Shown here: piece after piece, positions 62,101 to 63,409 of the stretch
Layout of the letters: the number at the start of each line of letters is the position of its first letter
Position numbering within the stretch: position 1 is the first letter of the stretch
From: Catonia carolina
Taxonomy: Eukaryota; Arthropoda; Insecta; Hemiptera; Achilidae
Length of the DNA: 64,000 nucleotides
Direction of reading: 5' to 3'
Assembly (NCBI GenBank): GCA_035578175.1
Contig: JAQMRL010000007.1
Location: 46,366,391 to 46,430,390, forward strand
The notes under the pieces: generated by a model
What the model was told of the DNA's origin: nothing
What the model saw: the letters and a program-made list of their open reading frames with translations, nothing else
Database searches by the model: none
Program-made: the position numbers and the translations under genes

Positions 62101-63409
62101 TGCTAATGCAGACAGTAAACACATGACTTGAAATACTTCGTTATCAATATAGCTGGTGAAAAATTTCGCTATTCCAGTAAAATGAACGAGTCATTCAGTG
62201 TGCTACAAATGTGAAATCGAGTAAGAGCATGGAGAAATCTTTTGCCAGTCATAACTTTATAAACAAGAGTTTCTTATCACATGTTTATATGAGTTTAGAA
62301 ACAAACAGCCTTTATGTAGATAAGTGTGTTACACAGATAGCAGATGAGCTCTATATTCCAACCCCTATATATTAGAATAATAAATTTGATTTTAATAATT
62401 AATGAATAGTTTGTAAACTAGATACAATTACCACCTTAAATCCTGAATGAAGTCGTGCAAAATTGGTTTTGCATCAGACCACACATCATACACTGTATCT
62501 GATGCCTCATCTTTCATGTAATTCGTCCAAAAATCAAATGTCTGAAGAACATAATTCCAAGCATAATTCCATGAGGTTTGTGCTGAAGTCTGTAAACATT
62601 AATGGTATTTTAAGTGCTTTTAAAATAACATCTGTTATTCTATAATAGATAATGTTTGGCAACCGTTACATTTATCAGATCGAAACAGGAATAAAAACAC
62701 TGTCTGATAAAAGTTTTTTAATGTTTTATTTTTTTCCCAACAACAGTTTCATTTTAAACAAGCTCCGGATTTTATTGGTGCATAGCACTGAACATGAACA
62801 CTCACAAATCTCAGTACATGGGTCACTGCCCATATTGTGACTTCACTATGAAAATATTCACAGTTGTTTGTTCTGAAATTAATAATATTAATTTTTTTTT
62901 TGTAAATAAATAATTTATTATAAATAAATATTATTTATGAATACACAGCCAGATATTATGGTGAATTAAGTGGAATGAATGTCAATCACACAGTGGAAAA
63001 TAAGTGCTCCTGAGGGTACAATGGTATGGTTTCTCTCCTACACCTTCTCACTTTCTCCTAAATATGCAGGCAAAAAATGTTTTGAAATTCTAAATTTGCA
63101 GTGTTATCATTTTGGCAACTTAATCACTCTGACAATGTCCACATCATTTAAATAAAATATCCTCACAAAATGACAACAAAAGTATTACTTTAATTATCAA
63201 CTACCGACTACCGACTTTAATACTAACCGACAGATCATTTTTTATATCGGGACGCCAAACAAGACTGGACTGAATCATTCTGGAATAATTTAATCTTGTA
63301 TAAAATGATAGATCATTCACAGAGTCTTCATCATACACTCTCCATAACTTCATTGACATGTATCTGTTGTCTTTATAGAATCCATCCATATGAAGTCTCT
63401 CGGTTGCAT
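5610..63409 (-). CDS. apolpp: Apolipophorin-type large lipid transfer protein, C-terminal third (5' partial, 21 exons)
   Basis: Joined minus-strand exons V1-V21: 63228-63409, 62435-62589, 57526-57690, 55639-55741, 53281-53391, 49409-49583, 46812-47000, 43856-44078, 40261-40372, 39436-39565, 37165-37370, 35361-35517, 32603-32850, 31340-31476, 29166-29372, 27359-27492, 23925-24046, 20425-20536, 19674-19811, 18920-19119, 5610-5708. Every junction is GT-AG, phases match throughout, and the join is open for 1,100 residues. Apolipophorins are the scaffold proteins of the haemolymph lipoprotein lipophorin, which carries diacylglycerol, sterols and hydrocarbons; the family precursor is about 3,300 residues, so this is roughly its last third. 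Diagnostic blocks are PPFKAHAIIIGTEHF and SYLLAKDFVDNEFALIL (vWD-type domain, about residues 511-718), KTAGLLGTMDSEPYNDF, NRYALIAFGGQG, FRPGVSKTFILVPCSDCD (vWA-like, about 765-960) and CQTCECTADQNG (C-terminus). The paralogue apoLTP-II/I is the main alternative; family placement is from memory of these motifs. The first exon begins mid-codon, so the N-terminus lies outside the window. Confidence 0.85.
5947..6019. repeat. Mirror-paired (ATT)n/(AAT)n microsatellite
   Basis: A run of TTA units (about 8) switches directly to a longer run of AAT units (about 14), so the tract is a perfect inverted repeat able to form an A/T hairpin. It lies at the start of the last intron's distal end, about 240 bp upstream (in transcript sense) of exon V21. 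Confidence 0.85.
6916..7304 (-). repeat. Family A SINE-like repeat, copy 2
   Basis: Full-length copy in minus orientation. The tail end (TTGTTTAGGTCATCAGCCGA) is at the low coordinate and the head (TGTCTGTAATGGGCA) at 7304. It keeps an open frame of about 70 codons beginning MNFIIQPDPVVNEVK, also open in copies 3 and 4. No known protein is recognised; the frame may simply be a stop-poor stretch of a SINE. Confidence 0.85.
8051..8602 (-). mobile_element. 5'-truncated LINE with 33-nt polyA, copy 2
   Basis: Same family as 3571-4375. The plus strand shows 33 T's at 8051-8083 (the polyA tail of a minus-sense insertion) followed by the 3' UTR motif GGAGACTCCAGGAGGAGTAT. The minus frame covers FKIQKKAIRCMVGA to NSFKKNFKNYLIGEKF without the frameshift seen in copy 1, so it is younger or less damaged. 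It stops abruptly near 8602 where copy 1 continues, the classic result of incomplete reverse transcription. No autonomous activity is possible. Confidence 0.9.
8922..9404. mobile_element. pogo/Tigger-like MITE
   Basis: A 483-bp element starting CAGTAAAACCCTCAATTATC and ending with the inverse of CAGTAAAACCCCACTTAACC, flanked by TA on both sides (8920-8921, 9405-9406). TIRs beginning CAGTA and a TA duplication are typical of the pogo branch of Tc1/mariner. The interior has no transposase frame, so it is non-autonomous. Confidence 0.8.
9803..11360. mobile_element. Large composite inverted-repeat (fold-back) element
   Basis: Several blocks occur twice in inverted order. The outer blocks hold ACCTTTTAAGCTGCCTTGAT and its inverse near 11320-11350. 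Next come TGGATCCACCACCATCAGAG and its inverse at 11280-11300, then TATAGGGAAATTAACATTGG and its inverse near 11140-11165. The inner blocks hold CTAAACATTAGCC and GATATTACCGTACGAGAGG with their inverses at 10605-10710. The right arm carries about 260 bp of extra sequence (about 10740-11000) absent from the left. The outer motifs also occur in the palindrome at 46364-46760, so this is a dispersed family. No transposase is seen. Confidence 0.7.
15570..15967 (+). repeat. Family A SINE-like repeat, copy 3
   Basis: Full-length copy from GCCCATAACAGACAGGTGGA to the tail GATGACCTAAACAACAACAA. It is open for about 75 codons in the same frame as copies 2 and 4. Typical internal blocks are AGAAGAGGTAGAGGTGTAAA and GTGAGGAAGGCAATGGTAAA. 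The AAC-unit tail suggests retroposition by a LINE that uses short tandem tails. Confidence 0.85.
16461..17024 (-). mobile_element. Deleted mariner-type element with C-terminal transposase remnant
   Basis: Both ends carry an inverted GGTACCCAAAAG motif (16467, and its complement ending 17020) and are flanked by TA. The minus frame 16560-16859 reads WFFHQDNVPAHTA, then YAPYSPDLALCMKRDMKGHR, EEVKKKTREGLSAISKDDY and KKCFEQWKVG. This is the end of a mariner-family DDE transposase, including the catalytic Asp of the HQDN motif. The N-terminal half is missing and the plus-strand frame over 16862-17089 is only its shadow. Non-autonomous. Confidence 0.85.
17590..18470 (+). pseudogene. Decayed non-LTR reverse transcriptase fragment
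   Basis: Plus-strand translation gives REVPQGSILGPLLFLLINN, a hallmark RT block, then FAYDLT where the catalytic FADD box would be. Further on come YLNKI and YAYILSHLKYVTFWGS. A later open piece at 18133-18444 (FFKELNILIFTSIYIYESVL) matches the C-terminal region of Jockey/CR1-type LINEs. Stops and frame changes throughout show it is dead. It is related to, but clearly diverged from, the elements at 3571 and 8051. The boundaries are approximate. Confidence 0.75.
18920..19119 (-). CDS. Lipophorin gene exon V20 (Cys-rich C-terminal motif)
   Basis: Residues 1003-1068. Starts in phase 1 after TTGACAG and ends CTT|GTAAGT in phase 0. It reads KKFISVFARRVAKTAVPPS, then the Cys cluster CQTCECTADQNG and DCFPCFFPTPIYSDL. 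This CxCxC...CxxC pattern near the end of the protein is a marker I associate with apolipophorins; the cysteines are presumably disulphide-bonded in the secreted particle. Confidence 0.9.
19120..19673 (-). other. Lipophorin intron 19
   Basis: A 554-bp intron with donor GGTAAAT and acceptor ATTGACAG. No repeat or gene was recognised in it. Confidence 0.75.
19674..19811 (-). CDS. Lipophorin gene exon V19
   Basis: Residues 957-1001, phase 1 at both ends. Sequence VDADVAYTKNDFKAKKFKGD and LKLTKATLGYCTPLALETN. It closes the vWA-like domain and links it to the Cys-rich tail. The upstream split codon (G|GT) joins cleanly to V18 and the downstream one to V20. Confidence 0.9.
19812..20424 (-). other. 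Lipophorin intron 18
   Basis: A 613-bp intron with donor GTCAGT and acceptor ATGTGTGCAG. No repeat or gene was recognised. Confidence 0.75.
20425..20536 (-). CDS. Lipophorin gene exon V18
   Basis: Residues 919-955, starting phase 0 and ending phase 1. LDYSVLHEVMTEKNAVLHIL then MNADFFFEKAKMSKIFY. The hydrophobic strand VLHILMN fits the late beta strand of a vWA-like fold. The family B copy at 20589 begins only about 50 bp upstream of its acceptor in transcript sense. Confidence 0.9.
20589..21570 (+). repeat. Family B repeat, copy 1
   Basis: About 0.98 kb, starting CTGGTGTGAAACACTCACAC and ending GGCAAGAGAAAGTA, with A-rich flanks at both sides. AACTTTCTCTTGCC near the start is the inverse of the end motif, giving subterminal inverted repeats. 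The last 45 bp also fold on themselves (TACTTTCCTTCCTATATA against TATAGGCAAGAGAAAGTA). It carries a long (CA)n tract (21366-21435). It shares GTCGCGT and other variants with copies 7 and 8, so these three form a young subfamily. There is no coding capacity; frames through the CA tract are artefacts. Confidence 0.9.
21571..22961. other. Spacer between family B copies 1 and 2 in intron 17
   Basis: AT-rich sequence with poly-T tracts. The block ATGCATCCTGCAGTTTG near 21700 resembles the end motif of the fold-back family at 9774 and 46340, so a solo remnant is possible. Nothing else recognised. Confidence 0.4.
22962..23913 (+). repeat. Family B repeat, copy 2
   Basis: About 0.95 kb, same orientation as all other copies, with an impure CA/CG tract around 23731-23779. 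Its end lies 11 bp from the 3' edge of exon V17, that is just inside the donor side of intron 17. It differs from copy 1 at many positions and groups with copies 3 and 5 (GTCGGGTCC variant). Confidence 0.9.
23925..24046 (-). CDS. Lipophorin gene exon V17, bracketed by family B copies
   Basis: Residues 879-918. Starts phase 1 after ATTTTAG and ends ACC|GTAAGT phase 0. It reads TADADIFSAISYATKQRFRP then GVSKTFILVPCSDCDPRNMT, the central helix and strand of the vWA-like domain with a CxxC. It is the exon with the least intron sequence of its own around it: repeat copies end 11 bp from its donor side and begin 18 bp from its acceptor side. Confidence 0.92.
24065..25044 (+). repeat. Family B repeat, copy 3
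   Basis: About 0.98 kb with a long CA/CG tract (24843-24905). Its head supplies the sequence directly upstream (transcript sense) of the V17 acceptor. Same subfamily as copies 2 and 5. Confidence 0.9.
25045..25613. other. Intron 16 spacer
   Basis: AT-rich spacer between family B copy 3 and family A copy 4. No gene or named repeat seen. Confidence 0.5.
25614..26004 (+). repeat. Family A SINE-like repeat, copy 4
   Basis: Full-length copy with the open frame intact (MNFIIQPDPVVNEVK onwards, through SLLADDLN). It lies in intron 16, antisense to the lipophorin transcript. Confidence 0.85.
26288..27208 (+). repeat. Family B repeat, copy 4 (diverged)
   Basis: About 0.92 kb; an older copy with many substitutions and a short, impure CA tract (27055-27077). 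It lies about 150 bp upstream, in plus coordinates, of exon V16's donor side. Ends AGAGAAAGTTAAAA. Confidence 0.85.
27359..27492 (-). CDS. Lipophorin gene exon V16
   Basis: Residues 834-877, phase 2 to phase 1. Begins with the split Arg of NRYALIAFGGQGMYSSPRT and continues VDNNEFSNSKIILKYFDHLS. The strand RYALIAFGG is the most recognisable piece of the vWA-like domain of apolipophorins. It joins V17 directly (G|GA) with no in-frame exon needed in the 3.3-kb intron. Confidence 0.92.
27493..29165 (-). other. Lipophorin intron 15
   Basis: A 1.67-kb intron. It contains a 10-bp-arm palindrome TTTGCACCAT/ATGGTGCAAA around 28945-28965 and otherwise nothing I can name. Open frames at 28397-28591 and 28641-28886 show no recognisable domain. 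Confidence 0.6.
29166..29372 (-). CDS. Lipophorin gene exon V15 (start of vWA-like domain)
   Basis: Residues 765-832, phase 2 at both ends. CPTTNGTDVTLLEGEFTQM leads into STDIIFIVEAQACNANL and a helix SFHTLVTLLEEELLQMNIS. In a functional vWA domain the first strand ends in the metal-site motif DxSxS; here the matching place reads EAQAC, so metal-dependent adhesion is unlikely. Confidence 0.9.
30130..30225 (+). mobile_element. tRNA-derived SINE fragment (family C)
   Basis: Contains GGCTCCCAGGTCTGATTCCA and GTCAGGTGTGG, a decayed form of the B box and following bases of tRNA-related insect SINEs. The inverse of a similar motif occurs at 33400-33430. Only the head is visible. Confidence 0.45.
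30290..30318. repeat. (CA)n microsatellite
   Basis: Pure CA dinucleotide run of about 29 bp directly after the SINE fragment region. Confidence 0.9.
31340..31476 (-). CDS. Lipophorin gene exon V14 (Cys-rich)
   Basis: Residues 719-763, phase 0 to phase 2. IDPSPFNDICKYSKTVDDPV then CSSSVAYNHACTLLNIPLRT and NVCV. Four cysteines in about 35 residues follow the vWD core, matching the small Cys-rich module that commonly trails vWD domains. Confidence 0.9.
31551..32178 (+). mobile_element. Mariner-type element with 3' transposase remnant
   Basis: Inverted ends ATGAGGGCCATCCCGAAAGT and the inverse of ATGAGGATTGTCCAGAAAAT bound a 0.63-kb element. The plus frame 31782-32039 shows FRWEVFDQPPYSPGLASSD, then KSQAADFYRDRIEKCVHRYD and KCLSLNGDCVEAV. 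This is the C-terminal end of a mariner transposase containing the final catalytic Asp region (PDLAPSD in the family, here PGLASSD). The N-terminal DNA-binding half is deleted. It sits in intron 13, antisense to the host gene. Confidence 0.85.
32603..32850 (-). CDS. Lipophorin gene exon V13 (vWD core, GLLG motif)
   Basis: Residues 637-718, phase 1 to phase 0. WYFGKTAGLLGTMDSEPYND, SSDGHISTDLNQFAESW, then CVDMGCKSDG and ATCNSLFGEKSSEFSVCFPV. In vWD domains this position is GLCGNYN; the Cys-less GLLGTM form is what I expect in apolipophorins. It is the strongest single exon for family assignment. Confidence 0.95.
33314..33440 (-). mobile_element. tRNA-derived SINE fragment (family C)
   Basis: Read on the minus strand it starts GGGCTCTTAATTCGATTCCC, then GGTCAGGTCTGGCATTTTTT, and ends CTGCATTAGCAGAAATTTCA and an A-rich tail. 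The first block is a good tRNA B-box match (GTTCGATTCCC). Related tails occur at 35094 and 62060. Confidence 0.65.
33463..33536. repeat. (TG)n microsatellite
   Basis: Uninterrupted TG run of about 74 bp, the longest pure dinucleotide tract in the window. Confidence 0.95.
35094..35160 (-). mobile_element. Family C SINE tail fragment
   Basis: Minus-strand piece ending in an A-rich tail after GCAGTAATTGCAGAACAGTC, matching the 3' part of the SINE at 33314. The B-box head is absent here. Confidence 0.5.
35361..35517 (-). CDS. Lipophorin gene exon V12 (vWD domain)
   Basis: Residues 584-635, phase 0 to phase 1. KVTISPNDTVALPADLGYAF, VYHEFGLVKVVGKSGFTLEC then HDVCTFYLE. This is the beta-rich middle of the vWD-type domain. 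It joins V13 through the split Gly of YLEGWYFGKT. Confidence 0.93.
36125..36592 (+). pseudogene. Tc1/mariner-superfamily transposase fragment (second lineage)
   Basis: C-terminal half of a DDE transposase, open for 155 codons to a TAA. Blocks are DIGPYFFKNYAGQNVTVNGD, LWFQQDGATCHTARATIDLL, PPRSCDLTPLDYFLSGYVKS and LDHVRASRGGHMPEIIFK. The QQD and LTPLD aspartates, and the late WTSQLDHVRASRGGHMPEI block, separate it from the mariners at 31551 and 52078. The N-terminal half is missing. The long unbroken frame suggests recent loss. Left end unclear; right end perhaps near 36700. Intron 11, antisense to the host gene. Confidence 0.85.
37165..37370 (-). CDS. Lipophorin gene exon V11 (start of vWD-type domain)
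   Basis: Residues 516-583, phase 1 to phase 0. With the split Ala from V10 it reads KAHAIIIGTEHFITFNGLHF, GYINDCSYLLAKDFVDNEFA, LILQYEPTMWYHLLVVVVGE and DTISIDLLHD. GTEHFITFNG and CSYLLAKDFVD are the conserved opening strands of lipoprotein vWD domains. Confidence 0.95.
37680..38200 (+). pseudogene. Broken copy of a widespread insect repeat-associated protein family
   Basis: Plus-strand pieces in changing frames read ESIPSTFEVNFQVFFGLDIQ, KLMKHRHFK, AWKAFKDVVTKFQGDKTDED and YKNFVQNILQKSKKLGSS. They continue as a decayed FPENL...EEQGIRFHQDIK block. I recognise this order from an unnamed protein family common in multicopy form in insect genomes; its function is unknown to me. Multiple stops and frame changes make this copy dead. 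It lies in intron 10, antisense to the host gene. Confidence 0.55.
38453..38488. repeat. (TG)n/(CG)n microsatellite
   Basis: GT-rich tract with internal CGCGCG, about 35 bp, in intron 10. Confidence 0.85.
39067..39426 (+). repeat. Family A SINE-like repeat, copy 5 (decayed)
   Basis: Shorter, diverged copy with several indels; its coding-like frame is broken. Its tail ends about 9 bp from the donor site of exon V10, so the first nucleotides of intron 10 after the splice site are SINE sequence in antisense. Confidence 0.75.
39436..39565 (-). CDS. Lipophorin gene exon V10
   Basis: Residues 472-514, phase 0 to phase 1. EIGEYKSLMNVQQLFSPSNI then TFWTIYYKYIPYMDPVNWIP and PFK. It carries an NIT sequon and the PPFKAHA junction that leads into the vWD-type domain. 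Confidence 0.93.
39566..40260 (-). other. Lipophorin intron 9
   Basis: A 695-bp intron. The small frames here have no recognisable product and no known repeat is seen. Confidence 0.7.
40261..40372 (-). CDS. Lipophorin gene exon V9
   Basis: Residues 435-471, phase 2 to phase 0. NHPSKTLFIFDPENGVVRLE then QKLPMPWHSFNDTPNFS. The motif FDPENGVVRLEQKLP looks like the beta-rich segment preceding the vWD linker in apolipophorins. Confidence 0.92.
40373..41261. other. Intron 8, proximal part
   Basis: No gene recognised. A weak, heavily decayed continuation of the mariner-like remnant that becomes readable from 41262 is possible from about 40990. Confidence 0.4.
41262..41812 (+). pseudogene. Highly decayed mariner transposase
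   Basis: Plus-strand fragments in several frames: KEHLGYHKLCVHSKSQ, then TPNDVEAFETLQGLR followed after a stop by AVQNKQEA, and near the end HSYDKSLNLLSNFNEK. These match in order the mariner blocks around LGYHKLCARWVP, LRRAIQNKRRGML and the C-terminal YDKCLN...YVEK. Many stops; no catalytic core is readable. Confidence 0.6.
42131..42885 (+). pseudogene. Decayed mariner element
   Basis: Left end CAAGGGTCATTCAGATAGTA resembles a mariner terminus; the right end is not clear. Readable blocks: CEIRFLNAKNV near the start, then NGRQMNVHDEERSRQPSIVT and DKLKSKIKEKIQHGCSTLDE (the helix-turn-helix half), then a large deletion, then HSPHSLDLGPSDYHFLPKLK and a final VQRYNECL in another frame. This copy keeps parts of both N- and C-terminal halves but lacks the central catalytic part. 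Confidence 0.75.
42886..43855. other. Intron 8, distal part
   Basis: Contains an AT-rich block at 43105-43195 with repeated TAGACTATA/GACTATTA words. The frame at 43520-43708 has a hydrophobic stretch but no recognisable family; I regard it as chance. Confidence 0.5.
43856..44078 (-). CDS. Lipophorin gene exon V8
   Basis: Residues 361-433, phase 1 to phase 2. YELGEIGKEIYVEVLELYKL, PLVNITIQTTHDIVDRVMLV, FDIGNRVQRLIPVVYRHLAD and ISRNALNNN. Predominantly helical and amphipathic, with an NIT sequon, as expected for the lipid-associating part of the protein. Confidence 0.92.
44118..44166. repeat. (ATT)n microsatellite
   Basis: About 16 uninterrupted ATT units in intron 7. Confidence 0.95.
45152..45206. 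repeat. Two adjacent palindromes
   Basis: GCTGGGC..GCCCAGC (7-bp arms around TATGCAT) is followed immediately by CACTCTGACTGTAC..GTACAGTCAGAGTG (14-bp arms). Both are perfect; together they could form a double hairpin. Function unknown. Confidence 0.8.
45700..45970 (+). pseudogene. Decayed mariner-like transposase, N-terminal and middle pieces
   Basis: Plus frames read LSEGVRPAEI, a stop, SRMLKQYNEKCLNHSNMCRW and VES, the N-terminal DNA-binding region of a mariner relative. Further on come PPVILMAFLDLQGPIFYDYL and EAQCTANND, equivalent to the family's D-x-x-G-P-I block. Stops and deletions make it inactive. It is a different copy type from those at 41262 and 42131. Confidence 0.65.
46364..46760. 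mobile_element. Near-perfect 0.4-kb palindrome (fold-back element)
   Basis: Two arms of about 194 bp, inverse to each other with only a few differences, separated by about 10 nt (GTGACTGAAG, 46558-46567). Arms contain TTCACTAACCTTCTTTTTAA, CACGTGTTTCGGTGGATCCA and ACATCTTCAGTCACTTGTAT. The outer motifs match the ends of the composite element at 9803-11360. It starts about 50 nt into intron 7 from the V7 donor, so the transcript would carry a long hairpin there. Confidence 0.9.
46812..47000 (-). CDS. Lipophorin gene exon V7
   Basis: Residues 298-359, phase 1 to phase 1. Acceptor TTTTTCCAG. FFDRSQQELLQSDYFAKNTN, LTQDLEKFYKNITSNSLITN, IKNYSEKLLGMINDKFFTNI. Helical, charged, with an NIT sequon. 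Confidence 0.92.
47431..47750. repeat. 9-bp-period minisatellite (TGCAACAAG type)
   Basis: About 35 tandem nonamers such as TGCAACAAG, TGCAACAAC, TGCAGAAAA and TGCAACTAC, in perfect 9-bp register with no indel. On the plus strand one frame encodes a Cys every third residue (CNKCNNCNKC type); other frames on both strands are also largely open. The multi-frame openness comes from the repeat unit, so I do not call a gene. Confidence 0.9.
48064..48162. repeat. Small inverted repeat
   Basis: GGTGGCGCAACCAAGCCGAC at the left and its approximate inverse ending TGGTTGCGCCACTGTGG at the right enclose about 65 bp. It could be a small MITE; no target duplication was established. Confidence 0.55.
48826..48917. 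repeat. 92-bp direct repeat, left copy
   Basis: Matches 49311-49402 with about six mismatches (for example AGTGGAGTG here, AGTGGCGTG there). The two copies flank family A copy 6 exactly. Confidence 0.9.
48918..49310 (-). repeat. Family A SINE-like repeat, copy 6
   Basis: Minus-orientation copy bounded on both sides by the 92-bp direct repeat. Tail TTGTTTAGGTCATCAACCGA at the low coordinate and head CCTGCCTGTTAGGGGCA at the high coordinate. Confidence 0.85.
49311..49402. repeat. 92-bp direct repeat, right copy (abuts V6 donor)
   Basis: Second copy of the 48826-48917 segment. It ends one base from the intron 6 donor hexamer at 49403-49408, so the duplicated DNA is the first 90-odd bases of the intron. 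Confidence 0.9.
49409..49583 (-). CDS. Lipophorin gene exon V6
   Basis: Residues 239-296, phase 0 to phase 1. VIKDVHVSFIGYVEYLWCEG, ATFLHNYWSKTLQVMEPTVI and QLLHHLDSLVWDQSRKIF. Aromatic-rich helical segment of the lipid-binding region. Acceptor GTAACACAG, donor GTCAGT. Confidence 0.92.
49939..51957 (+). repeat. Family B repeat, copy 5, interrupted by a pogo-like element
   Basis: Head 49939-50011 and body 51051-51957 are one family B copy split by the insertion at 50012-51050. The CA/CG-rich tract lies at 51760-51820. Groups with copies 2 and 3 by sequence variants. Confidence 0.9.
50012..51050 (+). mobile_element. pogo/Tigger-like element, internally deleted
   Basis: 1,039 bp with TIRs CAGTAAAATTTCTCTATTGC (left) and the inverse of CAGTAAAATCTCTCTATAGC (right); GCGGAA/GCGGCA words recur just inside both ends. 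TA duplication at 50010-50011 and 51051-51052. The plus strand keeps what looks like the acidic C-terminal tail of a pogo-type transposase: MDLDAYLGADNDLATSADVG, DDAIIENVLAQNNGQESEDD, then after a frameshift NENLQVLNIENEIEDMFYEL. The catalytic domain is missing. Confidence 0.85.
52078..52862. mobile_element. Palindromic mariner: two inverted transposase 3' ends
   Basis: 785 bp flanked by TA, with ends CGAGGGTTATCCAGAAAATA. The left arm (to about 52472) carries on the minus strand, and the right arm (from about 52497) on the plus strand, the same transposase end: KWDVFDHPPYSPDLAPSDFH, LFPNMKRWLASQRFANDEEL and SKTVPRYDKCLNLFGDYVEK. The arms meet across about 24 nt. They differ at several codons (ANDEELQNTA against ANNEELQNTV). 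The two 145-codon frames are mirror artefacts running through the centre. Only the last catalytic Asp region is present; it cannot self-mobilise, but it keeps two ends. Confidence 0.9.
53281..53391 (-). CDS. Lipophorin gene exon V5
   Basis: Residues 202-238, phase 0 at both ends. VKQLYSKVLNFFTSLMKGEV and LTQISHFITKTAGKYDK. Short amphipathic helical exon between GTTTGTAG and GTAATA. Confidence 0.9.
53548..54460 (+). repeat. Family B repeat, copy 6 (diverged)
   Basis: About 0.91 kb; older copy, lacking part of the usual CTTCCGGTTGACC block and with a very short CA tract (54299-54317). Ends AGAGAACGTA. Confidence 0.85.
54655..55110 (-). pseudogene. Non-LTR reverse transcriptase fragment (RT fingers)
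   Basis: Minus strand, one frame with stops: FKNGDSQVVENYRPLIILNI, ISKNV, a stop, SVVFIKLISFLTETLVISED, QHGFQNGKPTKTVIVSLVE, a stop, then ALAVFLDLSD. The VENYRP, QHGF and FLDLS blocks mark domains 1-3 of a LINE RT just before the catalytic site. It lies in intron 4, in the same direction as the host gene, and is clearly inactive. It may be a piece of the same LINE group as 3571/8051/17590, but the regions do not overlap. Confidence 0.85.
55639..55741 (-). CDS. Lipophorin gene exon V4
   Basis: Residues 168-201, phase 2 to phase 0. With the split Arg it reads RDKMGNLPKIFSELWEIMGE and TGETVRQSIVWLIEN. Helical; acceptor AATTTACAG, donor GTAAGT. Confidence 0.9.
55854..56059. mobile_element. 206-bp MITE-like inverted repeat
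   Basis: Ends TTGAAATATATATTTCTAA and its inverse, with a second paired block AACAGAAAACACTTACCAAT inside. Arms of about 55 bp with small differences enclose about 95 bp. No coding capacity; superfamily unclear. Confidence 0.8.
56060..57525. other. Intron 3, upstream part with a GC-richer block
   Basis: From about 56640 to 57060 the sequence is noticeably richer in G/C and CpG (for example GGCGGTAGCGAGGGCGAAGG and GAAGGCGCGCCAATGATGCG) than its surroundings. The minus frames there are open for 60-76 codons but have no recognisable domain. It may be the body of an unrecognised repeat or a short unknown exon. Elsewhere nothing. Confidence 0.35.
57526..57690 (-). CDS. Lipophorin gene exon V3
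   Basis: Residues 113-166, phase 2 at both ends. KMVIKFVYHFRDLKNVQDDI, DYFTAAFNESYNENEFYMQD, AYNLYLFLAEEMSF. Helical region; the N-terminal split codon joins V2 (AG|G). Acceptor CAATATGCAG, donor GTATTA. Confidence 0.9.
57691..58382. other. Intron 2, proximal part
   Basis: The frames here (minus 57706-57984, plus 57833-58039) are mutual shadows without recognisable similarity. No repeat was identified. Confidence 0.5.
58383..60343 (+). repeat. Family B repeat, copy 7, interrupted by a fold-back element
   Basis: Body 58383-59307 and last piece 60319-60343 are one copy split by the element at 59308-60318. Closely similar to copies 1 and 8 (shared CTCACGTTTTCGTGAG and GTCGCGT variants), with an impure CA/GACA tract at 59160-59198. 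Confidence 0.9.
59308..60318. mobile_element. 1-kb fold-back element with TA duplication
   Basis: Starts CAGGGTGATTCATGAAGTTC and ends with the exact inverse. The arms are about 440 bp each and contain GCTTCGTTAGCGAGTTACAG, TTTCGCCTGGATTTCAGTTC and CTTCCTGGAATTGTGGTAAG. A middle of about 130 bp (59747-59878) includes a second copy of GAGAAAACCAGTGTCAAATG. The interrupted host repeat restores to its normal sequence when the element and one TA are removed, so a TA target site is firm. No transposase frame. Confidence 0.92.
60351..61283 (+). repeat. Family B repeat, copy 8
   Basis: About 0.93 kb, directly following copy 7 head-to-tail with only AAAAAAT between them. It is very close to copy 1 over most of its length, but its CA tract is reduced to about 20 bp (61133-61150). 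Confidence 0.9.
61284..62434. other. Intron 2, distal part
   Basis: Nothing recognised apart from the family C SINE tail at 62060-62122. Confidence 0.5.
62060..62122 (-). mobile_element. Family C SINE tail fragment
   Basis: Minus-strand CTGCATTAGCAAAAATTGCA, then GAACAGTCAGATTTAAAAC and an A-rich end, matching the 3' part of the SINE at 33314-33440. Confidence 0.5.
62435..62589 (-). CDS. Lipophorin gene exon V2
   Basis: Residues 61-111, phase 0 to phase 2. TSAQTSWNYAWNYVLQTFDF, WTNYMKDEASDTVYDVWSDA and KPILHDFIQDL. Trp/Tyr-rich amphipathic sequence typical of lipid-associating helices. Acceptor AATGTTTACAG, donor GTGGTA, which is weaker than the others. Confidence 0.88.
62590..63227 (-). 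other. Lipophorin intron 1 (of those visible)
   Basis: Contains a decayed piece resembling family A near 62940-63020 (ACACAGCCAGATATTATGGT, then GTGGAAAATAAGTGCT), possibly a seventh copy. The frames at 62463-62645 and 62652-62840 are chance. Confidence 0.5.
63228..63409 (-). CDS. Lipophorin gene exon V1 (most upstream exon visible)
   Basis: Residues 1-60 of the fragment, phase 1 to phase 0. ATERLHMDGFYKDNRYMSMK, LWRVYDEDSVNDLSFYTRLN and YSRMIQSSLVWRPDIKNDLS. The LVWRPDI block is a conserved apolipophorin-like motif. It begins with the last two bases of a codon, so an upstream exon ending in phase 1 must lie beyond the window or in a stretch I could not resolve. Confidence 0.9.

Noticed and set aside
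5610..63409. Vitellogenin or microsomal triglyceride transfer protein instead of apolipophorin
   Set aside because: Both belong to the same superfamily, but the vWA-like segment after the vWD domain, GLLGTM and the C-terminal CxCxC cluster point to the apolipophorin branch. ApoLTP-II/I is not fully excluded.
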